DNA of 64,000 nucleotides from Methanoculleus sp. UBA374 (GCA_002508705.1 DAYL01000032.1:135740-199739), one strand, 5' to 3'; counted from the first letter of the stretch, positions 25,949 through 34,464 are shown. Translations and numbers: made by a program. Notes: generated from the letters alone by a model not told the origin.

Positions 25949-27064
25949 TTAGATCTTTTGATAAACCTTTTCGAGCATATCGGTGATCCGCCCCCAGTCG
26001 TACGCTGCCGCCGCCGCCCGAAAGTCCGATGCCCGGCGCAGGTCGAGCCCCGCCAGGATCTTCTCCCCCATCTCCCCCGCCGAGAGCCCCGAGCGGAACC
26101 CGTTCACCCCGTCCCGCACGAGGTCCCTCGCTGCGTTCCCCGGGCGGTCCGCCGTCACCACAGGGAGGCCGCAGGCCATCGCCTCCAGCGCCGCGATCCC
26201 GAAGCCCTCGCGGGTCGAGGGGAGGACGAAGACCCTTGATGCCTTCATCGCGGCGATGACCGCGTCGTGATCGGGAAAGAAACCGGTAAAGGTCACCGCC
26301 CCGTCAAGCCCGAGGTCGCGCGCGAGGGCTTCGAGCGCCGGGCGTTCCGGGCCGTCGCCGACGATCAGCGCTCGAAGGTCGGGGACCTCATCCCGCACCG
26401 GCACGAGCGCCCGGAGGAGGGCGTCGACGTTTTTGTCCCGGATCAGCCTGCCGGCGAAGACGACGTCCGACTCCTCCGCCGCCGGGACAACCGCGGCGAT
26501 CCGCGCGGTGTCGATACCGTTCGGGACGACCGGGATGGGGCCCGGAACCCCAAGACCCTCGAGGGCCCGGGCCGTCGAGGGCGAGACAGCGATGTGGTGA
26601 TCCGTGAGCCCGGCGGTCAGCCGCTCGACGGTCTTCCCGAACGCCCCCCGCCAACCCAGGTAGTCATACCAGTAGTCGCCCCAGACCTCGTGCCAGGTGA
26701 CCACGAGCGGGAACCCCCGCAGCGCCGACGCCGCCTTCGCCGAAAAACAGGAGAAGTAAGGGAAGTTCTGGCAGTCGACGACGTCGGCGCCGGAGGAGAG
26801 GAGCGGCCGGAGAACCGACCGGCCGAACCGGAGCGCCTGCGGGACCGTCCGCCGTCCGCCGGCATACAGAGCCTCGGCGGGAGCGACGCCGTGGATGGTC
26901 ACCCCGTCCCGCTCTATCGTCGCCGGATCGCTCCAGCAGCGCATCCCGTAGACGTGGACCTCGTGGCCCCGGTCCGCGAGCCGAACCGAGACCTCGCGGA
27001 TGCGCTTCTCGACCCCGCCCTTCACCCAGGGGTAGACGGCGTCGTAGACATAGGCGATCTTCAG
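25949..27064 (-). CDS. GT4-family glycosyltransferase, apparently starting on CTG
   Basis: GT-B protein with SNVVFAGRLIRDKN-like VVFAGRLIRDKNVDALL and the EX7E motif in PSTREGFGIAALEAMACGLPVV. The first conventional start, GTG 27025, would begin inside the glycine loop (VKGGVEKRI) and drop strand 1. Reading upstream in frame gives KIAYVYDAVYPWVKGG, exactly the family's N-terminus. It begins at a CTG at 27062-27064 with TGAGGGT just before it, and is closed by a TGA nine bases further. So either CTG is the start or an ATG has mutated. It heads the polysaccharide operon, with a 61-bp gap to gmd. Confidence 0.82.
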   Translation of the reverse strand: MKIAYVYDAVYPWVKGGVEKRIREVSVRLADRGHEVHVYGMRCWSDPATIERDGVTIHGVAPAEALYAGGRRTVPQALRFGRSVLRPLLSSGADVVDCQNFPYFSCFSAKAASALRGFPLVVTWHEVWGDYWYDYLGWRGAFGKTVERLTAGLTDHHIAVSPSTARALEGLGVPGPIPVVPNGIDTARIAAVVPAAEESDVVFAGRLIRDKNVDALLRALVPVRDEVPDLRALIVGDGPERPALEALARDLGLDGAVTFTGFFPDHDAVIAAMKASRVFVLPSTREGFGIAALEAMACGLPVVTADRPGNAARDLVRDGVNGFRSGLSAGEMGEKILAGLDLRRASDFRAAAAAYDWGRITDMLEKVYQKI

Positions 27065-27188
27065 GGGATACCCTCAGGGAATAGGTTGCGGGAGGAGGGG
27101 GATAAGGGTATTCGTTTTGGGGAACGACTGGCCGAAGGGCAGGAGTTCGAGAAGACCGAAGGTGCGACGTTTCGGCAGGATCGGAGCA

Positions 27189-27219
27189 GGCACCCCGGTA
27201 CCTGTCCTGTCGGGGTGCC
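27189..27219. repeat. Inverted repeat with 8-bp arms
   Basis: GGCACCCC and GGGGTGCC separated by 15 nt, between the polysaccharide operon start and the toxin-antitoxin promoter. It could be a regulator site or a hairpin; direction of function unknown. Confidence 0.45.
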
Positions 27220-27226
27220 CATTAGG

Positions 27227-27254
27227 GCACATTTATTCACTGTGATAAATGTGC
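27227..27254. promoter_or_regulatory. Palindromic operator/promoter of the RelE-type toxin-antitoxin pair
   Basis: Perfect 10-bp arms GCACATTTAT and ATAAATGTGC around an 8-bp spacer. Each arm includes a TATA-like ATAAAT. It lies 36 bp before the antitoxin ATG, where autorepression by the antitoxin or the complex is expected. The match is perfect, so this is a good operator candidate. Confidence 0.65.
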
Positions 27255-27289
27255 ACACCAATAAATATCATGGCGATCCACGAAGATGC

Positions 27290-27520
27290 ATGTCTTCCGC
27301 CACAAGCGATACCGGCAGCCAGATCAAGCGCATTCCCGTGAAAAAGCCTACCTGGAGGGACCTGCACGACCTCAAAGAGGCCGGAGAGAGCTATGATGAG
27401 CTGCTTGGCCGGATGATCCGGCGCGAGCGGGACTATCGCGACTGGAAGATGATCGTCGAGATAGAGGAGACCGGCGAGTTCGTAGCCTTCGACCCGGACG
27501 ACCTCCTGCAGGACGACTGA
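27290..27520 (+). CDS. Antitoxin of a RelE-type toxin-antitoxin pair
   Basis: 76 residues. The sequence has the pattern of small archaeal antitoxins: a short basic N-terminal part (IKRIPVKKPTWRDLHDLKE) that could be a ribbon-helix-helix, ESYDELLGRMIRRERDYRDW, and an acidic tail (EETGEFVAFDPDDLLQDD) suited to wrap a basic toxin. It is followed 20 bp later by a RelE-family gene and preceded by a perfect palindrome. The start at ATG 27290 is the first in the conserved frame. I do not recognise the exact family; the role is inferred from context and size. Confidence 0.75.
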   Translation: MSSATSDTGSQIKRIPVKKPTWRDLHDLKEAGESYDELLGRMIRRERDYRDWKMIVEIEETGEFVAFDPDDLLQDD

Positions 27521-27540
27521 GGCACCGGTGAGAGGAGAGC

Positions 27541-27822
27541 GTGTTCACCGTTCTGATCGAGAGGAAGGCACGGGAGTTCTTAAAGCGGCTCCCCCCAAAA
27601 ACCCGGCGCATCGTCGTCGAAAAGATCCAGGAACTCGCGGAGGACCCGTTTCCGGGAGGGAACAAAGAGAAACTTGAGTATCCCCATCCCCCTGCAGTCT
27701 ATCGCCTCCATATCAGCAGATCCTTCACCGTTTTTTATATCGTCGAGCATGAGGAGAGCATCGTCAAGATCGAGAAGATCGTGACGATCGAGAGGGCGCA
27801 CAAGGAGTATTCTCGCCGGTGA
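27541..27822 (+). CDS. RelE/ParE-superfamily toxin
   Basis: 93 residues with the RelE fold order: FTVLIERKAREFLKRLPPKT (helix 1), RRIVVEKIQELAEDPFPGG, then LEYPHPPAVYRLHISRSFTV (the YRxRxGxYRV-like strand pair) and VFYIVEHEESIVKIEKIVTI. The loop reads YRLHISRSFTVFY where many active RelE enzymes have YRVRVGDYRVIY. The conserved basic residues are partly kept. It either cleaves mRNA at the ribosome (RelE) or targets gyrase (ParE). Start codon is GTG at 27541. Operon with the antitoxin above. Confidence 0.85.
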   Translation: MFTVLIERKAREFLKRLPPKTRRIVVEKIQELAEDPFPGGNKEKLEYPHPPAVYRLHISRSFTVFYIVEHEESIVKIEKIVTIERAHKEYSRR

Positions 27823-28151
27823 GGCCCCGGCCGGGAGGGAGAGGCCGGGTGCTGGCCGCATCCCCATCCACACTGCACGGATGCATTTGTTCGGGAAAAG
27901 ATCCCCCGGAGCGGCACCATCGTCACCGCTCCCGTACACCCCGGAAAGACCCTTGCGCCAAAGACGCTTCAGACAACTCTTTTTCAGGCCGGAACCTCGC
28001 CTGAAGGATTCCAGGCTTTCCTGTAGTTACCTCTTCATTTTCTGGCCCTGTTGAAACTGGTGAGATAGATAGCCCGGACCACAGATCTCACCCGCCCCCC
28101 TCCAGTCATACCCCTTAATTACCGGCAGCCGCCAAGATCAACCTACGACCT
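27823..28151. other. Intergenic, no gene recognised
   Basis: About 330 bp between the toxin gene and aglB. No frame with family features. CCCCTTAATTACC at 28110-28122 is the only TATA-like element seen upstream of aglB. Confidence 0.4.
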
Positions 28152-30605
28152 ATGTCTCCTGCCGCACAAAAAGATCATACATCCACCCTCACCGCCGCTG
28201 CCCTGCTCCTCTTCATGATCGTGGCGGTCCTCCTCCGGGCAATCCCCAGTGCCGCGCTCGTCGACGGCTCGTTCACCAGCCTCATCGGCACCGACTCCTG
28301 GTACAACCTCCGCCAGATCGAGGCGATGGTGGCGAACTACCCCGGCTACGCCTGGTTCGATCCGATGACCGCCTACCCGACCGGTAAAGAAGTCGCATGG
28401 GGACCGCTCTTCCCGTTCATCACCGCCACCGCCTGCATCATCGCCGGGGCGGCATCGCGCCCCGAGATCGTCTACGTCGCCGCGTGGGTCCCCCCGCTCC
28501 TCGCGGCCGCCGTCGTCCCGGTAGTCTACCTCACCGGGAAGGCCGTCGCCGGAAGGAAGACCGGACTCATCGCCGCCGGGCTCATCCCGATCGTCTCGGC
28601 GTCGTTCTTCGCGCGGTCGATCTTCGGGTTCGTCGACCACCATGTCGCCGAAACCCTCTTTTCGACCCTCTTCTGCCTCGCCTACATCGCCGCGCTCGCG
28701 TATGCCGCCCGGCACCCCGTCTCGTTCCGGGATTACAGGACGGTTCTCCCCGTCGCGCTCCTCGCCCTCGGCGCCGGGATCGCATACCTCCTCGGCCTCC
28801 TCGTCATGCCGACGATCATCCTCTTTGTGCTCATCGCCGGCGTCTTCACGGCCCTCCAGGCCGTCCGGAACCACCTCGACGGCACCGGACCGGAGGGGCT
28901 CCTCGTCGTCAACGCCGTCGCCTTCGCCGTCCCGACGGTCTTTTTGCCCCTATCGGGGTTCATGGTCGACTCGATGTCGCTCTCGCTCTACTCCGTCGCC
29001 CACGTCTACGCCTACCTCCTCCTGATCGGAGCGACCGCCCTCCTTGCCGGGGTCTCCGTGGCCCTCCGGGGGAGGCGGCGCGAGTACCTGGCCGCGCTCG
29101 CGGCACTCGCCGTCGCCGCGGTCGCCTTCCTCAACCTCTCCGCCGTCGGGAGGACGATGACGAACGGGCTCGTGACGTTCTTCGGACAGGACATGACGGC
29201 CGCCGCCATCCGGGAGATGGGGGCCTGGGACCCCGCACTCGCGTGGCAGAGCTTCAACGTCGGTCTCCTCCTCATCCCGGCAGGACTTACGGTGCTCGCT
29301 CTCCGGGCCCGGCGCGAAAACCGCCCCGAACTCCTCTTTGCCATCGTCTGGTCGGTCGTCATCCTCGTCGCGACCATCCAGCACCTCCGGTTCGAGTATT
29401 ACCTGGCCGTGAACCTTGCGCTCCTTGCGGCGGTCTTCATCGCGTGGGCGCTTCGATTTGGGCTCGGGAAGACGGTCGCATATCTCCGGGAGCCTGAAGG
29501 AAAGAAGAAGAGAAAGAAGACGGTCCCCGTCCCTGAGGTCGGCGCCGTCGCGCTCGCCGTCGCGCTCGCTGTCATCCTCGTCGGGGCCTCGGCCGCAGAA
29601 AACATCGGCTACGCGCAAAACGGCGTCTCCCGTACCATGCTTGCCGACGACTGGCGGGACGCCCTCGAGTGGATGAACGCGAACACCCCCGACCTCGGCG
29701 TGGACTACTACGCCACCTACAAGAAGGACAACTTCACCTACCCTGCGGACTCCTACAGCGTCATGTCCTGGTGGGACTACGGCCACTGGATCACCTTCAT
29801 CGCGCAGAGGATACCGGCCACCAACCCCTTCCAGGACCACGTCGACGCCGCCACCAGGTTCTTCCTCGCCGGAACGGAAAGAGAGGCCGATGCGGCCCTT
29901 GCGGCGGCCGGTTCCCGTTACATCGTCACCGACGGCAGGATGGCCGTCGCAACGTTCCCGTCCATCGCCAGCTGGCATAACACGACGGCGGGGATCAACC
30001 CGTACGCAACGGCGCTCCTCGTGCCGGTGGGAGAGGATACCTACAGGATCGAGATGTTCTTCAAAGCACGCTACTACGAGACGATGGTCGCGCGGCTGCA
30101 GACCCTCGACGGGACACTCGTAGAGCCGTCAGAGGTTCTTTACGCCGAGTACGACACCGGATCGGTCCCGGAGACCGGCTACGCGGGGCTTACCGCCAGC
30201 CAGAGGATGGACCCCGCCGGGGCACGGGAGGCGGTCGAGGCGTACTCCGGATCGGGTGAGGCCGCAATCTTCGGGAGCGATATCGCAAGCCCGCCGGAGG
30301 CCATCCCGGCGCTCAAGCACTACCGGCTCATCTATGAGTCCTCCCCCGACAGAACGACGAGCGTGAAGGTCTTCGAGCGCGTCGAAGGCGCGGTGATCCC
30401 GGGCGAGGGGGTGATTGAGGTCACGGTCGTCACCAACACCGGGCGGGAGTTCGTCTACCGGCAGCAGAGCGAGAACGGGACCTTCGTCGTCCCCTACTCC
30501 ACGACCGGCAACCCCTACGGCGTAAAGACGGTCGGGAACTTTTCGATCGCCGGCGCGACCGGGGAGTTCACGGTGACCGAGGAGGCCGTGACGGGGAGAG
30601 CGTAG
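28152..30605 (+). CDS. aglB: AglB/Stt3 oligosaccharyltransferase
   Basis: 817 residues. The multi-helix N-terminal part has the first acidic motif TDSWYNLRQIE (about residue 47) and the second in FGFVDHHVAETLF (about 161), both needed for metal and lipid-linked sugar binding. After about residue 470 the soluble domain begins, with the hallmark SWWDYGHW at about 539-545, which recognises +2 Ser/Thr of the sequon. It transfers the assembled glycan from a dolichol carrier to Asn of exported proteins such as the surface protein and pilins here. It stands as a single gene; its 3' end overlaps the convergent phosphotransferase by about 38 bp. Confidence 0.95.
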   Translation: MSPAAQKDHTSTLTAAALLLFMIVAVLLRAIPSAALVDGSFTSLIGTDSWYNLRQIEAMVANYPGYAWFDPMTAYPTGKEVAWGPLFPFITATACIIAGAASRPEIVYVAAWVPPLLAAAVVPVVYLTGKAVAGRKTGLIAAGLIPIVSASFFARSIFGFVDHHVAETLFSTLFCLAYIAALAYAARHPVSFRDYRTVLPVALLALGAGIAYLLGLLVMPTIILFVLIAGVFTALQAVRNHLDGTGPEGLLVVNAVAFAVPTVFLPLSGFMVDSMSLSLYSVAHVYAYLLLIGATALLAGVSVALRGRRREYLAALAALAVAAVAFLNLSAVGRTMTNGLVTFFGQDMTAAAIREMGAWDPALAWQSFNVGLLLIPAGLTVLALRARRENRPELLFAIVWSVVILVATIQHLRFEYYLAVNLALLAAVFIAWALRFGLGKTVAYLREPEGKKKRKKTVPVPEVGAVALAVALAVILVGASAAENIGYAQNGVSRTMLADDWRDALEWMNANTPDLGVDYYATYKKDNFTYPADSYSVMSWWDYGHWITFIAQRIPATNPFQDHVDAATRFFLAGTEREADAALAAAGSRYIVTDGRMAVATFPSIASWHNTTAGINPYATALLVPVGEDTYRIEMFFKARYYETMVARLQTLDGTLVEPSEVLYAEYDTGSVPETGYAGLTASQRMDPAGAREAVEAYSGSGEAAIFGSDIASPPEAIPALKHYRLIYESSPDRTTSVKVFERVEGAVIPGEGVIEVTVVTNTGREFVYRQQSENGTFVVPYSTTGNPYGVKTVGNFSIAGATGEFTVTEEAVTGRA

Positions 30606-31170
30606 CCCGCCGGACACGGAAGAGCCGCTCGACCGCGGTGGCGTTCGTAGCAACCGCGAGGATGACAAGAGCCGGGAGGACAAGGCCGGTGACGAGCCCG
30701 GCGATGATGACCGCGACCCGCTCCGGCCGGGCAAAGAATCCGGCCCGGCACTCGATCCCGAGCCCCTCTGCCCGGGCCCGGGCGTAACTGACCATCAGCG
30801 ACCCGACCGTGGCGGCAAACGCGGCCTCGACGCCCCACGCCGTCTCCGCCCCGATGTAGTAAACGAGGAGTCCGCCGTAGACCGCCGCCTCCGCGTAGCG
30901 GTCCAGGAACGAGTCGAGGAACGCGCCGAAAGCCGAAGCGGCACCATTCGTGCGGGCGAGCGCACCGTCGAGGGCGTCGAAGATGCACGATGCGGCGACG
31001 ACGATTCCGGCGGCGAAGAACGAACCGGCGGTGCAGAGCACCCCGGCACCCCCCATCCCGAGGAACCCGAGCACGGTGAGGAGGTCCGGGGTCGCCCCCG
31101 TCCGGGCGATGAGGTTCGCGGCCCGCGTGAGCACCCCGTTCGTCCGTGCCCGGAGAAAACCCTCGATCAT
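30568..31170 (-). CDS. CDP-alcohol phosphatidyltransferase family protein
   Basis: 200 residues, polytopic. The full CDP-OH-P motif is present: D65-A-L-D68-G69-X2-A72-R73-X8-G82-X3-D86-X3-D90. In methanogens such enzymes join CDP-archaeol with an inositol phosphate, serine or glycerol phosphate; the N-terminus (MIEGFLRARTNGVLTRAANLI) resembles archaetidylinositol-phosphate synthase-like members. The specific head group cannot be read here. It is convergent with aglB and overlaps its tail; the last about 15 residues (SPSRPPRSP) come from that overlap and are not conserved. Confidence 0.85.
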   Translation of the reverse strand: MIEGFLRARTNGVLTRAANLIARTGATPDLLTVLGFLGMGGAGVLCTAGSFFAAGIVVAASCIFDALDGALARTNGAASAFGAFLDSFLDRYAEAAVYGGLLVYYIGAETAWGVEAAFAATVGSLMVSYARARAEGLGIECRAGFFARPERVAVIIAGLVTGLVLPALVILAVATNATAVERLFRVRRATLSPSRPPRSP

Positions 31171-31315
31171 CGACCCGTCTCCCGGGGGAGGACGGCTGCG
31201 GGCGCCACCGACCGTATCATGAGAGAAAATCTACCCTGCAGAGAGATAAGCGTGTCTCTCCCACGGCCAACAGGTGCTCCGTCAGTCGAGGTTATGCTTC
31301 CTGATACCGGGCGGC

Positions 31316-31356
31316 GGAATGATTATATCCATAATAATTATGGGTATAATCATTCC
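31316..31356. promoter_or_regulatory. 41-bp near-perfect palindrome
   Basis: Two 20-nt arms, GGAATGATTATATCCATAAT and its complement with a single mismatch, around one central base. It is AT-rich inside a GC-rich region and includes TATA-like words on both strands. It lies between the phosphotransferase start (31170) and a broken nucleotidyltransferase (31.5 kb). It is a plausible divergent operator or a strong hairpin. Confidence 0.7.
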
Positions 31357-31483
31357 CTCTCCACCCAGGACCCGGGAATGAGAGAGGTCGTCGCAAAAGG
31401 GTCTCTCAAACCTCTGGTGCATCCTGCTCGGAGCATCTATTACAATAGCCGTCGGAATACTACGAACGGGAGGATGCCGAAGA

Positions 31484-31770
31484 ATGCATCGCGTACGCGG
31501 ATTCGATCTGCAGTGCCGCGAGGCGGTCGCTCTCCGGGTGATCGGGCAGGTCCGGGACCTCGCCCGCGGGGACTTCCACGAGGGAAGCGACGTCGACCTG
31601 ATCGTCGTCGGGGACTTCCCCGAGCGGCACCACAAACGGGCAGCGGCCATCCTCGATCTCACCGACCTCCCGATCGAACCCCTCTGTTACACCGGCGAGG
31701 AGTTCGCCGGGATGGTCCGGAGCGGCAACCCCTCATCCGCCGGGCCCTCGCCGAAGGCATCCGGGTATAA
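31484..31770 (+). pseudogene. Nucleotidyltransferase-domain protein, degenerate
   Basis: The frame RVIGQVRDLARGDFHEGSD followed by VDLIVVGDFPERHHKRAA and LDLTDLPIEPLCYTGEEFA belongs to the small archaeal nucleotidyltransferases with the GSDVDLIVVG acidic pair. The usual FGSRARGDF motif is altered to QVRDLARGDF, so the catalytic GS is missing. Near 31727 the frame breaks: the natural end NPLIRRALAEGIRV is read one base off, as if one C was lost from a run of Cs. The stop of that end (TAA 31768-31770) abuts the thioredoxin reductase gene. Probably an inactive antitoxin-like relic. Confidence 0.65.
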
Positions 31771-31771
31771 T

Positions 31772-32944
31772 TCACGCGCAGGTGGACTGCCCGCCCATGA
31801 GGCGCTCGAAGTACTCGTGCGCCTCGAGCGCCGCCTTCGCCCCGTCGCCGGCGGCGACGATGATCTGCTTGGCCTTGACGCAGGTCGCGTCCCCGGCCGC
31901 AAAGATCCCCGGGACGTTCGTATGGCCGTTCTCGTCGATGACGATCTCCCCCCGCTCGTTCAACGCCACCAGGCCCGCAAGGAACTTCGTGTTCGGCGCA
32001 AGCCCGATCGAGAGGAAAAGCCCCTCGACATCGAGGGCCTCCTCCTCCCCGGTATCCCGGTCCCGAACCGTGATCCCGGAGAGAGTCGCGTCCCCGTGAA
32101 GTTGCGTCACTTCGTGGTGGAGATAGGTCCGCACCCCCGCCTCCTCCGCCCGAAGGATGTAGACCTCGTCGCACCGGAGCGCTCTCCGGGCGATCAGGGC
32201 CACGGAACTTGCGATCTTCGTCATTTCGATAGCGGTCTGGAGGGCCGCGTTTCCGCCGCCGACGACGGCGACAGGTTTATCGTGGAAGAGCGGAGCGTCG
32301 CAGGTCGCACAGATGGAAACGCCCCTCCCCATCAACCGGGCCTCTCCCGGGAGGCCCAGGGTCCGGGGCTCTTTCCCGGGAGCAAGGATGAGCGTCCGGC
32401 AGCGATAGACGGCATCCGAGACCGTCCGGACGACGAAGGCCTCATCCTCCTTCTGGATGCTCTCGATACTGTCAAGCTCAAGGTCGACGTCGTGTCCACG
32501 GACCTGGTCCTCGAATTTTTTAAGGAGGTCCGCCCCCGTGATCGTCGGGAACCCCATGTAGTTCTCGATCGCCCAGCTCCAGGTCGCCTGCCCGCCGATG
32601 TTCTCCGATACAACGACGGTCTTCATGAGTTTCCGGGCGCAGTAGACCGCAGCCGTCAGCCCGGCCGGTCCGGCGCCCGCGATCACCACATCGCTGACCT
32701 CCTCCGCCTTCGACGTCCCGAAAACTTCCCGGAGTCTCTTCGCATCGAACCCGACGATCACCACATCGCCAAAGACCGTGACCGGCACCCCCCGCTGCCC
32801 CGAAACCCGGATCATCTCCCGGGCCGCTTCCCGATCCTTCCCGACATCGACGGTCTCGTAGGTAACCCCATACTTCCGGAGGAACGCCTGGACCATCCGA
32901 CAGTATGGGCAGTTCTCTGTCGTGTAGACCGTTACACCTGCCAT
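31772..32944 (-). CDS. Glutaredoxin-thioredoxin reductase fusion
   Basis: 390 residues. Residues 1-76 form a glutaredoxin-like domain with C12-P-Y-C15 and the cis-proline segment GVPVTVFGD. From about 84 a thioredoxin reductase follows: FAD motif GAGPAG (90-95), GGQATWSW, the redox pair C212-A-T-C215, the NAD(P) motif VVGGGNAALQ and GIFAAGDATC. The flavoprotein half can pass electrons to the attached glutaredoxin and on to protein thiols or the nearby peroxiredoxin. ATG 32944 starts the glutaredoxin exactly at MAGVTVYTTENCPYC. A TATA-like GTTTTATAGG lies about 25 bp upstream. TrxB fused to Grx is known but uncommon. Confidence 0.92.
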   Translation of the reverse strand: MAGVTVYTTENCPYCRMVQAFLRKYGVTYETVDVGKDREAAREMIRVSGQRGVPVTVFGDVVIVGFDAKRLREVFGTSKAEEVSDVVIAGAGPAGLTAAVYCARKLMKTVVVSENIGGQATWSWAIENYMGFPTITGADLLKKFEDQVRGHDVDLELDSIESIQKEDEAFVVRTVSDAVYRCRTLILAPGKEPRTLGLPGEARLMGRGVSICATCDAPLFHDKPVAVVGGGNAALQTAIEMTKIASSVALIARRALRCDEVYILRAEEAGVRTYLHHEVTQLHGDATLSGITVRDRDTGEEEALDVEGLFLSIGLAPNTKFLAGLVALNERGEIVIDENGHTNVPGIFAAGDATCVKAKQIIVAAGDGAKAALEAHEYFERLMGGQSTCA

Positions 32945-33012
32945 AGATGAGTATCGTCCGAACCCTATAAAACATAGAAGGTTGAACGAACGAGCCCGGA
33001 TCAAAAAAAAGA

Positions 33013-33513
33013 TTACTGAACCTCGCGGAACATCCGCTCCGGGACTCCACAGATCGGGCACTTTTCGGGAGCCTGCCCGATCTCGATGTTCCCGCAGACC
33101 GGACAGAGGTAGATCTTCTCCCCCTCGAGGTCCTGTCCTCCCCGGACGGACTCAAGCGCCTGAAGGTAGAGGTTCGCGTGCACCTCTTCGGCCTTCATCG
33201 CATGGGTAAAGACGATCGAGGCCTCGTTCTTCCGCTCCTTCTTCGCCTCTTCGACGTAGGGGGGATACATCTCCATAAACTCGTAGTTCTCTCCCTCCAT
33301 CGCGCCTTTGAGGTTCTCCTCGGTGCTCCCGACGGCGGAGAGGACGAAGAGGAGGCGTTTTGCGTGGACAGCCTCCGCCTCGCTTGCCGCCCGGAAGAGT
33401 TTGGCTACCGTCGGATACCCCTCAGCGGCCGCTTTCTCGGCAAAGACCGCGTACTTTCTGTTCGCCTGGGACTCCCCGGCGTATGCGTGCCTAGCATTCT
33501 CGTCAGTCGACAT
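33013..33513 (-). CDS. rbr: Rubrerythrin
   Basis: 166 residues. The four-helix diiron domain has the ESQANRKYAVFAEKA and EAEAVHAKR segments (E14 and following) and the second EE..H motif in AMKAEEVHANLY. The C-terminal rubredoxin-like domain has CPVCG and CPICG. It reduces hydrogen peroxide to water, protecting this strict anaerobe. It has its own AT-rich promoter area (minus strand GGTTAATATGA just upstream) and may be leaderless or nearly so. It is followed by the thioredoxin reductase fusion in the same direction. Confidence 0.95.
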   Translation of the reverse strand: MSTDENARHAYAGESQANRKYAVFAEKAAAEGYPTVAKLFRAASEAEAVHAKRLLFVLSAVGSTEENLKGAMEGENYEFMEMYPPYVEEAKKERKNEASIVFTHAMKAEEVHANLYLQALESVRGGQDLEGEKIYLCPVCGNIEIGQAPEKCPICGVPERMFREVQ

Positions 33514-33597
33514 AGAAGTACCATTTCGGGATGTTCATATTAACCTTTGCATCCGTCCCGCAAACCCTATGCCGCCGGAGCACTCCTACACGGGCGT

Positions 33598-34464
33598 ATG
33601 CAGGATCCCCGGGTGCGGCGGGTCTTCATCACCGTCCTCATCCTAAACCTCGTCGTCGCACTTGCAAAAGCGGTATTCGGCCTCCTCGCCGGTTCGGTGA
33701 GCATGGTAGCGGACGCACTCCACTCGGGGTTCGACTCCTTCTCGAACGTCGTCGGGATAGTCGCCCTCTACTTCGCGGAAAAGCCCCCCGACCCGAAGCA
33801 CCCCTACGGCCACGGCAAGATCGAGACGCTCGGGACCCTGGTCATCGGGGCGATGCTTCTCCTGACCGCCGCCGGTGTCCTCTTCGAAGGCTACCGGCGG
33901 CTCGTCGCCCCCGTCGCCCCCGTGATCACGTCAGTCACCGTCGGGGTCATGATCGGGACGCTCGCCGTCAACATCGCCATCTCCACCTACGAGAAGAGGA
34001 AAGGCGAAGAGTACCACAGTCAGATCCTCATCGCCGACTCCATGCACACCCGAAGCGATGTCTTCGTCTCCATCGCCGTCCTTGCGGGTTTCCTCGCGGT
34101 CAGGCTCGGCTATCCCACGGCCGACCCGGTCATCGCCTTCATTATCGGCATCCTCATCGCGAGGATGGGCGTCGAGGTCATTTACGAGGCTGCACAGGTC
34201 CTCACCGACACAATGGAACCTCCTTGCGACCCGGCGCTCATCCGGGCGGTGGTGACGAACACCCCCGGCGTGGTCGGGTGCCACGACTTCCGGTGCCGGG
34301 GAAGACGGGGGGAGATCTTTGCCGACATCCACATTACCGTCGATCCGGCTCTCCCCGTGGCCGCGGCCCACGCAATCTCCGACGAGGTAGAGCGGCGGCT
34401 CAAAGAGGCGGCGCCGGAGATCGTCGAGATCGTGGTCCATATCGAGCCAGAGAGTTCAGCCTAG
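33598..34464 (+). CDS. Cation diffusion facilitator family transporter
   Basis: 288 residues. Six hydrophobic segments; helix II has the metal site SMVADALHSGFDS (HxxxD), and helix V has ADSMHTRSDVFVS (HxxxD). The linker HPYGHGKIETLG is the CDF signature. A cytoplasmic ferredoxin-like domain ends the protein. It exports Zn, Fe, Mn or related divalent cations by proton exchange; with HxxxD rather than DxxxD in helix II, Zn or Fe is likely. The ATG at 33598 was chosen because homology begins at QDPRVRRVFITVL. Its end overlaps the convergent flavoprotein by 9 bp. Confidence 0.92.
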   Translation: MQDPRVRRVFITVLILNLVVALAKAVFGLLAGSVSMVADALHSGFDSFSNVVGIVALYFAEKPPDPKHPYGHGKIETLGTLVIGAMLLLTAAGVLFEGYRRLVAPVAPVITSVTVGVMIGTLAVNIAISTYEKRKGEEYHSQILIADSMHTRSDVFVSIAVLAGFLAVRLGYPTADPVIAFIIGILIARMGVEVIYEAAQVLTDTMEPPCDPALIRAVVTNTPGVVGCHDFRCRGRRGEIFADIHITVDPALPVAAAHAISDEVERRLKEAAPEIVEIVVHIEPESSA

